Part shown: positions 22,301 through 34,059 of the stretch, in pieces
Layout of the letters: the number at the start of each line of letters is the position of its first letter
Position numbering within the stretch: the stretch's first letter is position 1
Source: Haemonchus contortus
Taxonomy: Eukaryota > Nematoda > Chromadorea > Rhabditida > Trichostrongylidae
Direction of reading: 5' to 3'
Assembly (NCBI GenBank): GCA_000469685.2
Contig: LS997564.1
Span: forward strand, 25,912,459-25,976,458
DNA length: 64,000 nt
Program-made: the position numbers and the translations under genes
Notes under the pieces: generated by a model
What the model was told of the DNA's origin: nothing
The model's input: only the letters and a program-made list of their open reading frames with translations
The model's database searches: none

Positions 22301-23922
22301 ATAACAAGTCCTCCTAGATTTGCTTCCGGATGAGTTGCACAACGTGCGGTAACAGAATCGGCCAGTTCCTTCACCAGTATATCATAAAGTGGCAGATTCT
22401 CACCAGGAGATATATGACCAAACTGCAAAATCCATATTTAAATGAAATCTCAGATTATTCTGTACTATTATAGGCTAACATTATAGACCAATGGCTTCGA
22501 GCGGTCGAACCCTTCAACGACATCCGCCGTTTTGTTGATGAAAAGGGCTCCGATTGTTCCAGGCACAGAAATACTACCCTAAATGCGTTGTTCTATACAA
22601 TTGTAACATAGGCGCGATCTCATAAAAATACCTGGCCGACGTCTAGATCGATGAAAACTGGTGACCGGCCCTGTCTCACAGCATAATTACACAGAATTCT
22701 GCATACTGTTGTTTTACCCACATCAGTCGGTCCAACTGAAGTAGCACAATTAACAAACAAAATCAATACCTGCCTTGCACATGCTACCATAAGAATCTAG
22801 CAACCTTGGATTGCTACTGGCCGTGAAAAATTCATATTTATCAACCAACGTTCTACTCGATTTGAAGGGGCTACCACTACTTCCGAAGCCATCTACTTAC
22901 TACACGTTTTGAATTAAAAGTTAGATATTGGGGATAAGAAATGTGTTTACAAGGTATGTCAGACTTATTGTTAACTTATTGCTGTTGTTGCGAAATTGAT
23001 GAGAACCGAGGCTCTACGAACCAGGCCTCATCACCGAAACATACGAAAATAAGGCGTGACAAAAATCAGATTAAATAGAAGTCTTTACCGAGCATTATTC
23101 GTGGGCCTTTCGGATTTTCCGTTCCCTCGACAGCTCCTTGCTCTTCTGAGTGTTGCCTCAATTGTTCAAGTGCTGCGTGTGTATTCAGATAAATTACCTG
23201 TATTATACACGTGAGTATCCAGGGAATAAAAAGACGTCAAAGTATTCAATATAGATAATAGAAAAGCTCACGAAACATTTACCATGGGAGTCTGTTCAGC
23301 GACGTAAGCGCTGTTAGTGGGACCGATCAGTTCAACAGTGGCTCCTTTCCAGCTGAATACAGCAACACGAGTATCTAGAGAAATTTGAGAAAGATTTGGA
23401 GGTAGAATTCGGGAACTTATGGCGCAAACAGCATTTCACCAAAAACAATGACTAGAAATCACAGCATAGCCTTTCAAAAACCTCAAATTTCACAAGTGTC
23501 AGCTTGAACCTCATAAAGTCATCAGAGGGCTCAATGAGCATCTGATATGGCTAATGTAGGTCTATGACGTCCTTATTTGGCAAAATGCCACCTAACTGAG
23601 CCAGTGCGTGAGTGTTTATATCATAGAATGAACTTACTGGGAGGAAATGCATATTTCTTGTGCATTTCTAGCTCGGTTCCAAAAACTTCAGCTCTTCCTT
23701 GTAGGAGCTCGAGCACCACTTCGGTATTGCCAACCTAAAACAATTGTAAAACAGAAATCGGCAAAAACCAAAGGTTACTTTACTAGAGCGTACAACTACA
23801 GGTAATTCTAAGAATGATGTAAAACCTGGCGAATTTAAAGCATTCGACTTCGAACTGACCTCAAACCTGAGTTCATGGTCCTCCTTAAGTGTGAACTCCT
23901 GCACCTTGGGCTCATCAGTCAT
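19347..23922 (-). CDS. clpf-1: Polyribonucleotide 5'-hydroxyl-kinase CLP1 (clpf-1), 12 exons, about 432 aa
   Basis: CLP1 phosphorylates RNA 5'-OH ends and is part of the mRNA 3'-cleavage (CFII) and tRNA-splicing complexes in the nucleus. Exons (minus): 23922-23860, 23734-23638, 23374-23283, 23197-23089, 22735-22632, 22578-22480, 22422-22271, 20597-20486, 20099-20016, 19947-19801, 19742-19623, 19466-19347; total 1,299 nt, all phases consistent. The N-terminal domain has [15 protein letters not shown] and [14 protein letters not shown]. The Walker A motif GPTDVGKT is at residues 122-129, followed by [10 protein letters not shown] and NTCGW. The PKSGGV block marks the linker to the C-terminal domain, which ends with [10 protein letters not shown]. 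Length matches human CLP1 (425). Exon 6 appears to use a weak GTTAGC donor. Intron 7 is 1.67 kb. It looks functional. Confidence 0.95.
20598..22270 (-). other. Large intron 7 of clpf-1
   Basis: 1.67 kb while most of its other introns are well under 250 bp. It contains a 176-codon open frame (22057-21527, minus) and a shorter one (21073-20840) with no recognisable domain, and an A-run at 21616. Probably an inserted, unidentified sequence. Confidence 0.5.
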
Positions 23923-23978
23923 TGCGAGTATAAACTCAACACGTTATGAGCTGTCAAAGGCGATCCGATTAATCAAAC

Positions 23979-23986
23979 CTAAAAAA
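23979..23986 (-). promoter_or_regulatory. Candidate trans-splice acceptor of clpf-1
   Basis: The minus strand reads CGTTTTTTAG then GTTTGATT about 56 nt upstream of the ATG at 23922, a good match to the nematode TTTTCAG/TTTTTAG acceptor. Confidence 0.4.
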
Positions 23987-24596
23987 CGAAAATCACCGCA
24001 CGGCGGTGACTTTCTGCGGTGGCGCAGCAGTTTGTGATTGGGGCGCAGAAACTGTCAGCACTGCGAGTGCGGCCCTTAGCAACATTGCCAACATTGAAGC
24101 ATATTGCTCTTAACTGCTACCTTGACTACGTAACTATATCTTATTGCTGGCTGTCGTAGCAATTCTCAATTGACATCGATTATTATTCAACTGTCCCTTA
24201 CTATATACAGACTGTCCCAAAATCACGGGCGCCAAAGTTCAGGAACAGCTTGAATAGGAAATCAACTAATTTTAATTCATTCGCTATTGATTAGTTGCAC
24301 AGGTAGGTTTACTTGCAATATGCACAGTTATCACCGAAGTGAGGCTTCGAATATTTTTGAATGGCGAAGGCTAATTTCATGCCATTTGCGATCATTTGCA
24401 TGCAACAGGCAAAAATGCAAAGTGAAATTTCTCGTGTTTTCAATAATGACCGTACGGAAAGCTACTAAACGATACAGGGAAGCAAAATCAATCAAAGACA
24501 ATGCCGAAAAGGGTACTAAAATATTCCGTTTGTAAGTCAATTTTGATTCTGGGTGATCAATCGAAAGGAGGGCAACGAGCAGAACTAATCGAAGTT
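23987..24596. other. No recognised gene
   Basis: About 600 bp upstream of clpf-1. It has a short GC-rich stretch near 24000 (CACGGCGGTGACTTTCTGCG) and a TACAGACTGTCCCAAAATCA word near 24210 that resembles a mariner end; no transposase follows it. Confidence 0.35.
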
Positions 24597-25198
24597 ATCG
24601 CAGTGATACGCGATTTTCTACGATTTTCTCATAAAATCAATCAACTACGACTATGACTCATAACATATGAAAGTGACTCGATTTCGGCTGCCAGACGGTA
24701 CATGGTGAAAACATGGTACAAAGACGCCTAGCAGCTGGCTGATGACTACGCACGTGCGGCCACCAACCCAATAAAAGAGCAGCCACGGTCCAGTCGAATC
24801 GCCACTTTAACTTACATGCTTTTGACCGTAAATTCTGTCCTCACTTGCGTGTTCTCATCAGATCATCAGACATATGCCTTATGTCATCAGTCTCTTGATA
24901 TCTCATGTCGTTAGTCGCATATCTCCATATCGTTAGCTACGATATCCTTATGATATAAGTGAGTTTTCGTGGTTACCTAATGCCGCCTTCTGACATGAAC
25001 TCATATCCTTGCCTTTGCTTAGCTTTGCCTTTGCTTCTATTGCTGTAGAACTAGAATTGGTTTAATCACCCAAGTTTTAGGTCTTGACGCAATAAAATTG
25101 TGGTATTCTATCGTGTGGCTGTGGTTGTGGCAAGAATATACTCTCAAGGAGGTTAAACGACTATGCTCGATATAACTACAATATTGCCAGTATAGTTA
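24597..25198 (+). repeat. 5' LTR
   Basis: About 600 bp. It begins around ATCGCAGTGATACGCG and ends GCCAGTATAGTTA. ATATATGGTGCATCGACCA follows at once and is in the place of a primer-binding site. Confidence 0.75.
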
Positions 25199-25523
25199 TC
25201 ATAATATATGGTGCATCGACCACAATGAGGATTCGGGCAGACAATGGAACAACTTCACCAGCAACTCCAAGAGTCTAAAGAGCAGCTGCAGAAACTGGGC
25301 CGAACTATCCCAACGCTTTCATCACCACAGGAAACTAATGCAAGGATCGCCGAGGAATAGTTATCATAATATATGGTGCATCGACCATAACAAGGATTCG
25401 GGCAGACAATGGAACAACTTCACCAGCAACTCCAAGAGACTAAAGAGCAGCTACAGAAACTGGGCCCAACTATCCCAACGCTTCCATCACCACAGGAAAC
25501 TGATGCAAGGATCGCCGAGGAAT
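25194..25523 (+). repeat. 165-bp tandem duplication at the start of the internal region
   Basis: 25194-25358 and 25359-25523 are near-identical, each beginning AGTTATCATAATATATGGTG and running into the same gag-like reading frame (MEQLHQQLQE). The first copy ends in a stop made by the junction. Confidence 0.9.
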
Positions 25524-26946
25524 TTTTGAAAGTCACAGATGCGTCAAGAAAGTCGCTTCAATATTCAGACCCATCCGAACTATACGCCAATCGAAAGCGT
25601 CTCTGGCATTCAGAACGCATCGCGTTTCTAACATTTTACTCACCATCGAAAACCTACGCATGCGCCTGGCCGCCACCAAAGTTCACTTGGTCACATTGCT
25701 GGCGGTACTTCCACTACTCTTCGTGACTGGAGCGATCCCAATTTCGATTTGGGACGAGGGGATGGCTCGACCACTTATAAGAGGAGAAGAAACCCTTGCT
25801 AACCGACCCCGACAGGATCAAAATAGCAATAGAAGATCAGATTGCAACTCTCGACAGCTACAGCGCCAATTTATCAGACTGTCGCGATTTACTTGAATTG
25901 GAATAATTGCAAGAATCCTCTCACTCCACGATGAGGTAAGAGGCGCGCTCAAGAAAATACAAGAAACCGTGGACAAGCTCGCGGGCCAGTCAGGGAGGAG
26001 CGCCTACGCGCAAGAACGACACGAATAGGACCAATCCGAGGAACCTCATGAAGAGGAGGGCGAAGAAGAAGAAGAGCTCGAGAGTGGAGTAGCAGAATCA
26101 GAGGAAGAAGATATGAGCGACAAGGAACCCTCGCGCACGGTTCAAACTGGAAAGGAGACGAGAGAAGTTGTCGTGGTCGACCACGACTTTCCCAATTTTC
26201 CTATCCCTTATCGTTTGTTTACTGTATCATATATTCATTCGGTAGAATTCCTTTCGTTCTTATCCCGTCACATGTACTGTTCTTATTTGAGCATCTGTGG
26301 ATGCACCTGTAACATCTGCAATGCTTACTGACTTATATGTATAAGCGCTCGAAAGTGTTATACCAGGCCTTTGGCTCAATAAACCGCTTCCACTGAACGA
26401 TCGACACAGAAGTTGTGACAGCTCAACGTCCAAGGCATATCATTGAAGCTGAGCTACGCGAGAAACGTAGAGCTTTAACTCAGCTCGCGATGATTATGGT
26501 AGACTGAACAAGTTTTCCGACATGTCCTCCGCAACGCCATGGCGGTGACCTCTCAAGATCGACCCACCGCTCACATGCGCCTTCCGCCTAGCAACAGGGT
26601 CTCGCCATGCGGATGCGTGCACCGAGGTAAGATCGGGCAGGAAAGACGCATACTCGTGCAACATCAGAGAAAATACGTTCGCTGCTCAGAACACTTTCCA
26701 GGGAATTTCACTTGCCGCAGATACCATGCCAAGTGCTTCTGCTGCAAAAAGGAAGGGCACCACTCTGCGCTCTGCGAACTACCCGCACAAGCGCTGGGAA
26801 TCTGCGCCAAACTGGAAAAGGCGCAGAGGCAGGCGAACCGCCACTCCCAACGCATCAAACAACTATATGACGAACTACGGCACCATAGGCAATTCCAAGC
26901 CATTGGCGCTGGCGGGAATATCGCGGTAATACGCAATTTTCTATAA
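25409..26946 (+). pseudogene. Broken gag-like region with CCHC zinc knuckle
   Basis: A first frame (25409-25726) begins MEQLHQQLQETKEQLQKLGP, a coiled-coil-like start. An acidic stretch (EEGEEEEELESG, about 26055-26090) follows in another frame. The last frame (26539-26946) contains CFCCKKEGHHSALC at about 26742-26783, a CX2CX4HX4C retroviral-type zinc knuckle, followed by a Lys/Arg/Gln-rich helix. The order coiled coil, acidic spacer, zinc knuckle is gag-like, but the reading frame is interrupted several times. A pol region is absent, so this copy cannot move by itself. Confidence 0.65.
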
Positions 26947-27963
26947 TTTTTTCATTAAATCAATTAATTACGACTATGACTTAGAAGATATGAAAGTGAC
27001 TCGATTCCAACTGCCAGACGGCACATGGTGAAAACATGGTACAAAGACGCTTAGCAGGTGGCTGAGGACTACGCACGTGCGACCACCAACCCAATAAAAG
27101 AGCCGCCACGGTCCAGCTGAGTCGCCTATTTCACTTAAATGCTTTTCACAGTGACCTCTTTCCTCACTTGCGTGTTCTCATCAAATCATCAGACAAATAT
27201 CTCATGTCATCAGTCTCTTATTCCTATGAGATCTCATTTCGTCAGTCTCTCATATTGTAAGCGTAGCGTCTTACGGTCGCAACGCAGTCTTCTTAACAAT
27301 GCTTCATCGTATACTTTCAAGGCGGGACAACGGCTCCGGGAGTTTCTTCGAGGAATCGACCTCTCGTCCGGACCGAGGACGCTCGGGTCCCACAGCTGCC
27401 TGCCTCGAACAATGCCTTGTTTATATGGTTCTTCTCATCAACACTTTTTCAATATCTCCTCATCATTATTCACTGCCATATGTTATGCGTAGCAATACTA
27501 TTGTTTTGTTATCACTCCTATATCTATGTACCAGTTTATGTCTTTTAAAGATAAACATGATATCCCTTATCGTATTGTTGGAGAGAGTAAGGTTAATCCG
27601 TTTCCACTGCGCACGACGCTTACTATATGTCTCATGCCATCAGTCTCTCATTCCTATGATATCTCATGTCGTCAGTCGCATATCTCTATATCGTTAGTTG
27701 TGATATCCTCATGATATTAGTTAGTTTTCATGTCAACCTGATGCCGCCTTCTGCCATGAACCCATGTCCTTGCCTTTGCTTTATACTGCCTTGCCTTTGC
27801 TTCTATTGCTGTAGAACTAGTATTGTTTATTTACGCAAGTTTGAGGTCTTGACGCAATAAAATTGTGGTATTCTACCGTGTGACTACGGTTGTGGCAAGA
27901 ATATAGTCTTAAGGATGTTAAACGACTATATTCGATATAACTACAATATTGCCAGTATAGTTA
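26919..27963 (+). repeat. 3' LTR, enlarged by an internal insertion
   Basis: Matches the 5' LTR at both ends but is about 1,045 bp long. About 430 bp of extra sequence sits between the TCATGTCATCAGTCTCTTA block (27205) and a second copy of that block (27633), so the insertion is bounded by a short duplication. Confidence 0.7.
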
Positions 27964-28880
27964 ATATAGAAGTCGAGGCGACAAGTTGTCAAGGAGGACT
28001 CTCATTGCCATTTCTGTCGTATGCAGAAATGCCCTTTAGTTCCGATCTCAGGAGACAGTGTAAGGTCAAAAAAGCAGAAATCACTTAGTCACTCACTTGA
28101 ATGGGAGCACGCATCGCTTTATCGTTTTCTCTGATGAGAAGAATTTCGTGACAAAATCAATCCCCACCAAATAAAACGATCTGGACAGAAAAATCGAAAA
28201 CACAATCTCTAATGAGGAAGTCGTTTTAAGAATAGCAAAACGATGTTTGTTGAGGGAGTCACGGGCAATCGTAAAACTCCGGTGGCTTGTGCCGGCTTTA
28301 GAATCAAGGAAGATGTGTACTTGAAGAACATACTGATGAACGTACTGGAACATTGATCCCACTTCGCTTGCTCTAACCGCCGTGGTTTTTGCAGCAGGAA
28401 GGTACTCCAGTCCACAGAGCTAGGATCGTCCAATAGTGGTGCCGACGTTTATCAGCATAGAGGAGTAACTCTCCTGCCCTTCTCATCTTGGCTATTTTGT
28501 TTCATCCGTATAGTCCTTGATTAGAATAGAACCTGTCGGGATTGTTTGGAGTCCTTGAAAGCAATGCCCAAGACTGGCTGGGAGGAAATGGAGAAGGGTG
28601 CCTGCTTGCAACATGTGAAAAGGTCGATATGAGACTTTGGCCTTCCATCGATGCTTAGGTGGGGAGGGAGGGGGGGGGGGAATTCGAAATGTGATTGTAG
28701 CTTATTGTTGTACATAATATAAGCTAACTTGCATACATTAGGTCGATACATATATTTTTCCCGTGTTTGATCCTTATGTATTTCGTTTACATGGCTGTTG
28801 ACATTTCGCCATCACATGTGCATGATACTCTTTCATCATTCTAGCTATCACTCACCCACCCTGTATTCGCAGGCCCTCAG
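27964..28880. other. No recognised gene
   Basis: Contains a G-run at 28667-28680. Short open frames on the minus strand (28093-28433) show no domain. Confidence 0.35.
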
Positions 28881-29007
28881 TGGCTGCTTTCATAGTCCGC
28901 CGGCCGGGGTCTGCGCTTGCCCATTGTTTACAACTCTTGGTCGTTACCGCCGGACGAGTAGTCCCCGGCCGGATCGCGCACTCGCGCGCGGATTAGGAAA
29001 GCAGCCA
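28881..29007. mobile_element. MITE family C, short copy
   Basis: Left end TGGCTGCTTTCATAGTCCGC, right end (reverse complement) TGGCTGCTTTCCTAATCCGC. Interior GC-rich with CGGCCGGGG and its inverse. Related to 44787-45026 by its terminus CTGCTTTCATAGTCCGCC. Confidence 0.8.
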
Positions 29008-29009
29008 AT

Positions 29010-29316
29010 ACCGCACAATTCCACTGTGGCAGGTTGTACCTGCGTCTCAGAAAGGCACTCGACGACTTCTTCAAGTCCCTCCCCCCGCTCTCTGGGGGAT
29101 GGAATCGACAAGCTGCCTGAACGTTGGCATCGACTTGTGGATGGTAATGGTGCATACCCCTAATGAGGCTGGTTCGCTATTGAGACATTTACAAAAAAGT
29201 CGGATGAAAGATATAAGCATCAATATAATAGATCCCATCTCATTCTCAGTTTAGAAGCTTCAAATACCTCACAATGAATAGGTTTGGTACACCCTGTATA
29301 TCGCGCTCGCGTCTGC
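29010..29316 (+). pseudogene. mariner transposase C-terminal remnant with 3' end
   Basis: The plus strand gives LRKALDDFF then, in a shifted frame, DGIDKLPERWHRLVDGNGAY, the C-terminal landmark of mariner (SETMAR-type) transposases. A TGGTACACCCTGTATA-like end follows near 29300. The rest is missing. Confidence 0.65.
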
Positions 29317-29339
29317 CTGTAACGAGACTCGATATTACT

Positions 29340-29612
29340 TGAATAAACACCTGGAGAGAAAGCCCGTCTCCGTTGGTATGGTCACGTTCTCCGCGCGGAT
29401 GAAGGCAGTGTTCGTAAGAGCGGTCTCAAACTTGATGTGTTCGGAAGGCGGCCTAGAGGGCTCCCAAAGCAGCGCTGGCTAGATACGTTGTACGATGACC
29501 TCAAAACGGTTAACATCCACTCCGATCAACGTTTAATCAGGAGAGGTGGCGTTACCATTTCAGAAAAGCGGACCTCGCGTACATGCTTGACAGGCGCTAA
29601 AAAATAAGAAGA
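29340..29612 (+). pseudogene. RTE-type LINE, 3' end of ORF2
   Basis: The frame reads RWYGHVLRADEGSVRKSGLK, then RRPRGLPKQRWLDTLYDDLK, the hallmark C-terminal segment of RTE-clade (and related) reverse transcriptase proteins, ending AKK-stop followed by an A-rich AAAAAATAAGAAGAAG tail. It is a 5'-truncated insertion, typical for LINEs. Confidence 0.75.
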
Positions 29613-30394
29613 AGAGAAACACCTAGAAAGGACGGATCAAATTTCGAATAGGTTGAGCTTAGGGTAAGAGCAGAGCGCATGCGAGACTAGCAGAGCTCTG
29701 CCCATAGGCAGCGGGACATGCAAGGAAAAGATGTTGCCATAGACAAAACGTTCTAATTTGGTTTCATAACAGCCTAAACGCCGAAGAAAAATGACGGAGG
29801 CGGGGCGTCTTCACAGGGCGGGCCTTACTTCCCACATAAATTGAAGGCCGAAAAAAAAAACTGGAAAAGTGAGCAAGGCCTCATACGTGCTGGGCATGCG
29901 TAAATACAGTGAATCTCAGCCTACAATGGGCGGGGCGCGCGTTCAAAAGAAAGCTACTTCTTGAGAATATGAGCGCAACTCTTTTAAAAACGTTCAACAA
30001 CGAGGGAAAAGTGGTTAGAAGATATGGAAGCTCTGTGGCCGAATACCCAGTTATAGAAGCTTTGTGGTCCTATACCCGAAGTAGGCGGGCTGGGCTAACT
30101 TAGAAATGCAGCCTGCTGAGCCCGCTGAGCAAAGTCCGCTCCGAGGTCGGCGGGCTAAAATCAGTTGTTCACAATTCTGCTCAAAAAAGTTCTAGAATGC
30201 AGAGGAAATTGCTATGAGAAGCTAGAAGAAAGAAGGTTAAATTATCGCGGAGGACGGGGTTCGCGCTGAGTTGGGCCCGGCTAGGATTAGAACTTTGAAA
30301 CTCTTTGTTCATAATGCACCGAAATCGTTCTTCATATAAAGTTATCATAATTACTTGCTACTCATGAAATCATCATTACTACATACTGTACTAG
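29613..30394. other. GC-rich repeat debris, no gene
   Basis: Holds several GGGCGGGGC-like words (29800-29945) and CGGGCTGGGC/CGGCGGGCT words (30085-30150), reminiscent of the repeat-array elements but without a clear unit structure. Confidence 0.4.
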
Positions 30395-30600
30395 GAGAAC
30401 TTGCATCTGTTTGTCTGTTTGCCTGTCCTGAAATTCTGCACTACCTGAAGAAGCACCTGAAGAGAATCGAACAAATTCGAAATGTGTGGGGCTCGGCTAA
30501 GATCAGCAGAGCACGTATTAGCCTCAGAGGGAGCTCCGCTCACAGAGGGCGGTATCCATTAGAATGGGCGGTGAAATGAGGAGAAGTTCATAGTTTTGTA
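30395..30600 (+). mobile_element. Repeat-array element fragment (subfamily 1 end)
   Basis: TGTTTGTCTGTTTGCCTGTC, CTGAAATTCTGCACTACC and GAGCTCCGCTCACAGAGGGC follow the order seen at the GACA end of 16140-17335. Confidence 0.5.
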
Positions 30601-31496
30601 TCAGAAAAGCCTAGATACCGGAAAAACGGGCAATGGTTGGGACGGGGTCAACGAAACAGCCGATCGAGCTCATACGCGGTGAGCGAAGCAACCTCGAACT
30701 TTCTACATCATTCTCATGAACCACCGCAGCCTATAGCCAAATTCATGAAAGGTGGAGCTTAGATCAGAAAATTCATCTCTGTTTTCTGATGCGTTCTTTG
30801 TTGTGACGCGCATGTTAGCGTGCAGAGCCCAACTGGCGAGGAATGACTCCCTTAACTTGGACCATTACTACTATTTGCCAGTATGAATTTCCTGGGAATA
30901 GTGCGATACTCTCCACGTGGTGTCGGAAGTGGACTAACCTCTCCACGAGTTAGATGGACAGACTTTATAACGCTGGCGTTCTAACGGGATTGCTTCACTA
31001 AAAACCTGAAAGTGTGATAACTAACTTGCTAAAATCCTATACTACTAGTACTAAAAGTCCCTGTCATGTGAAGTCCAACCCCATTATGGCGTCCAGATTA
31101 TCTACCGTCTTACTGAAGTTTGATTTACAGCAGCACCTTCTTTAGAGATGAGCTACTATAATCCCTGGAAGGACACAAATTTGATGATCGAATTTGTGAC
31201 AAATTTTGACTTTATTCTAAGTTTTTGAGGAGAGACCGACCTTATGCGAGTTTTCGCCTTCTGCGTAGTTGTGAGAGGCTCTTCATTCGATTAATTTTTG
31301 GATTGTCGTCATGTATCTCAAGTGCTTCGAGTAATTGGGATTTTTGGGTGACGCCCACAAAACGTCTTACCAGAGGTCTACGAGATCATGTCAAGGGTCT
31401 TCAGCGTCTTGTACAAGCTAGCTGGTTAGCTGCAACGGCAGCTGTACTCACAGCTCCTACATAGGCACATCCCCTTCCTGGTTAACTCAGACTGTC
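30601..31496. other. No recognised gene
   Basis: About 900 bp; a 79-codon open frame (31225-31464) shows no known domain. Confidence 0.35.
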
Positions 31497-31540
31497 AAAG
31501 GCACACTCACGATAATTTCAAGGAATCCAGCATAAGTGAA
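31497..31540. mobile_element. MITE family A end fragment
   Basis: AAAGGCACACTCACGATAAT matches the family A terminus; no partner end was found nearby. Confidence 0.5.
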
Positions 31541-32299
31541 ATTATGAAAGTTGTTGGGCAGAATAGTGTAAAACTGGTGAAGAAAAATCGACGCATTCAA
31601 AAAATATATTGATTCAAAAAAGCAGACAGAAAGGTGATTTGTACGAGATTTCGTGTCTGTACCCGTCTAGGTGTCTCCCAATTAGACGTACTATTTTTCG
31701 AAGATCTAACATTTCATTGTCAATGGTGCTATCCTTGAAAGAACGTCATAACACGGTCACTTTTCTGTGTGTACGATGGCCTAGCCGGTTTTCGAGCCCT
31801 TGCAACGCCTTGTCGAGTATATTTTTCCATACGTGACAATATCCCACGTTTTAACCTTGTGGGCCATATGTTCACCCTGTTGAGAATACTCTCAAAAATC
31901 ATTTTGTCGTGAACTATGCACTTGAGGATTGTGTGGTTTGGACCGCCAACCCTTTCTTGAGAGAATTTATGAGTCGGCGGACCGTCCATAAAACCAATCA
32001 ATCAGTCAAAAAGGAGCAGTTATCAAAAAATGTTCCATCGTTCCGTAATTCTCAGTACCTCAATCGGTGTCGTACGAATCTACATATAAGACGTGGTAAT
32101 CAGTTACCCACTGTGTATTAGGGTGTTCGGGAAATTTCGGGAAAATTATGTCTTTCAACTGTGAAAGCATGTTGCTCCCAAACGCACCGAAGAAATACTA
32201 CATATACATAGATTCGATAGCAGGGTAAGGACATTGTCGATAGATCAATACTACAGCTGATCGGTATTTGACGTGGTCGTTCGGAGTAAGTAATCGTCA
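31541..32299. other. No recognised gene
   Basis: About 760 bp with only short open frames and no motif. Confidence 0.35.
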
Positions 32300-33210
32300 A
32301 CCGAACACTGTGCCATCGATAAAACTACCAAAGCCTTCTGCTCAGCATTGCGATCGCTTCGACGTTCAGGCTTGAAATGAGATACGGGTGCCAACTGTCA
32401 GAGAACTCCTCTCAAAGTTTCAGATTATTCGGGATTCTACCCACCACCCATTATCCACGAAGTTCTACACAGAAGTCACTTCCAAGGTAGGACTCTATGC
32501 AACTATCCCAAACTCCATGATTGAACAGGAGTTTTGAGGGTGAGTCAATGTGTATCAGAAGCTCCTCTACTGAAGGCGAACGTCGACATCGAGTGATCTC
32601 AACATTGTTCAGGGTGAAGGGTAGATGTCATATGAAAATCCACATCAGAAATCACAAAACCTACCAGATCGCTACAAAGCGAGGCGCTCTTGCCAAGAAG
32701 GACATGAGCTCATTCTTCCTCTGCCCAAGCTGGTGTTTTATTAGGAGACCTGAGAGAGTCTTCTGCGATGAATGCAAGAGTATTCTTTGAGCAAGTGAGA
32801 GATATGGTGTTTCAAGTCTCCATTTCTCACCGATTACAAGGAAATTTTTGATTGTAATGGATAATGCTCGACCATTCCTTGTGAGGACGTTGATGGAGGA
32901 GCTGGAAAGGCTTGGTGTAAGTTGCCTACCTACTATCTTCATATTCACCTGACCCCAACCCATATGACTGCCATATTTTCAAAAGCCCACGTGTTTGCCC
33001 TGGAGGAAAAATTTTAACAATCGTCAGGAAGTCAAGTGCCTAGTAGATGAATGGATTGAGTCGCGCTCCTCTTCTCTCTTCTAGGAATGAACAGGCATTG
33101 CGGCTAAGGAAGACCACTATCTTGATCCGTGATCTGACTCAATTGTTGTAGGTATTTCGTGTTGAAGAAACCGGCAGAATTTTCTCAAAACCAGACACCC
33201 TGGGGGGCGC
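32300..33210 (+). pseudogene. mariner transposase remnant, heavily decayed
   Basis: In shifting frames the plus strand shows EIRVPTVRELLSKFQIIRDS-like sequence, then IVMDNARPFLVRTLMEELER (the DNARPH block with H changed to F), then RQEVKCLVDEWIESR and an end similar to CCAGACACCCTGG at 33191. Order and spacing fit a mariner transposase reading left to right. Many stops. The MITE at 33211 begins right after its apparent end. Confidence 0.6.
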
Positions 33211-33586
33211 GCGATTCACGCGCCAATATAATGAGGTCATCGCGCACGCAGCATCGTTTCAGTACCTTCCTGTTGAGATGAACCAAATAAATCTGCAGTA
33301 GTTCACGGCTTCACCATGAATAGTGCAAATCTCTTTACTATGGCAAAAAAGCCTCTTCGAGACTGAGAATTCACCTCATAGGTCAACAATCTACTTATCA
33401 AACGTTCGAAATAAGAATAACTTTAATTTTTTCGATGCTAGTAAACGAAATCTATCTGTAAACGTGCATAGTTGGTCATTTCTTTACTTATTCTACTTAT
33501 AAGTTCTTATAACTTCCGTTATGATGGTAGAATGATGTTTTAGCGTGATTTGTCCGATGACCTCATTATGTTGGCGCGTGAATCGC
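33211..33586. mobile_element. MITE family B, complete copy
   Basis: 32-bp inverted ends: left GCGATTCACGCGCCAATATA continuing into ATGAGGTCATCG, right its reverse compl. with one mismatch. The 376-bp interior is homologous to 7934-8198. No open frame. Confidence 0.9.
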
Positions 33587-34059
33587 ACCACACCCACACA
33601 CCCTAATGCATGCTATTGAGCATGAATAAACGGTGTCGTACAGAAAATTTTATTGGCAAAAATTGCGATCCGTAGCAACGATTAGGATAAAATCTATGAG
33701 AACAACAAATAGTGAACTTTTTATGCTCTCTAAAGCTGCGTGGCTTCACTGCTTCTTGCTTCTTCCGATCTCGCTCGGCGTTTGTTCAATCGACTACATG
33801 GCCCCGCTATCACTGGTCGTTGACGCATGGCAAGCTGTCTTCGCTGAAAATGCAGGATGCTATCAGTGAGAAAAAGTTGGCTCTCTACCTTGTCCTTCGA
33901 ATCAACAGGTATTTTTAGTGGACGACGTACTGAAGCTTAAAGATGGTTTGGCCACACGTTTTCATCGACAGTTTACTCGCTACCTATGATGGCCTTAATT
34001 ACTGGCTAGATTTACTGCATTCACAAAACATTATGCCCAAAAGTTTGAATAATCAACTT
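33587..34059. other. No recognised gene
   Basis: About 470 bp. Expected C-terminal exons of the glutamate receptor were looked for here by eye and not found. Confidence 0.35.

Larger units (their letters stand above)
24597..27963 (+). mobile_element. Degenerate, non-autonomous LTR retroelement
   Basis: Two direct repeats frame about 1.7 kb of internal sequence. Both LTRs share the blocks ATACGCG/ATACGCA, GAAAACATGGTACAAAGACG, ACCAACCCAATAAAAGAGC, TAGAACTAG, GACGCAATAAAATTGTGGTA and AATATTGCCAGTATAGTTA. The interior carries a broken gag-like region and no protease, reverse transcriptase or integrase that I can find. It lies between clpf-1 and a block of remnants. Confidence 0.8.

Noticed and set aside
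24190..24230. mariner terminal repeat (TACAGACTGTCCCAAAATCA)
   Set aside because: Only a short resemblance, with no paired end or transposase beside it.
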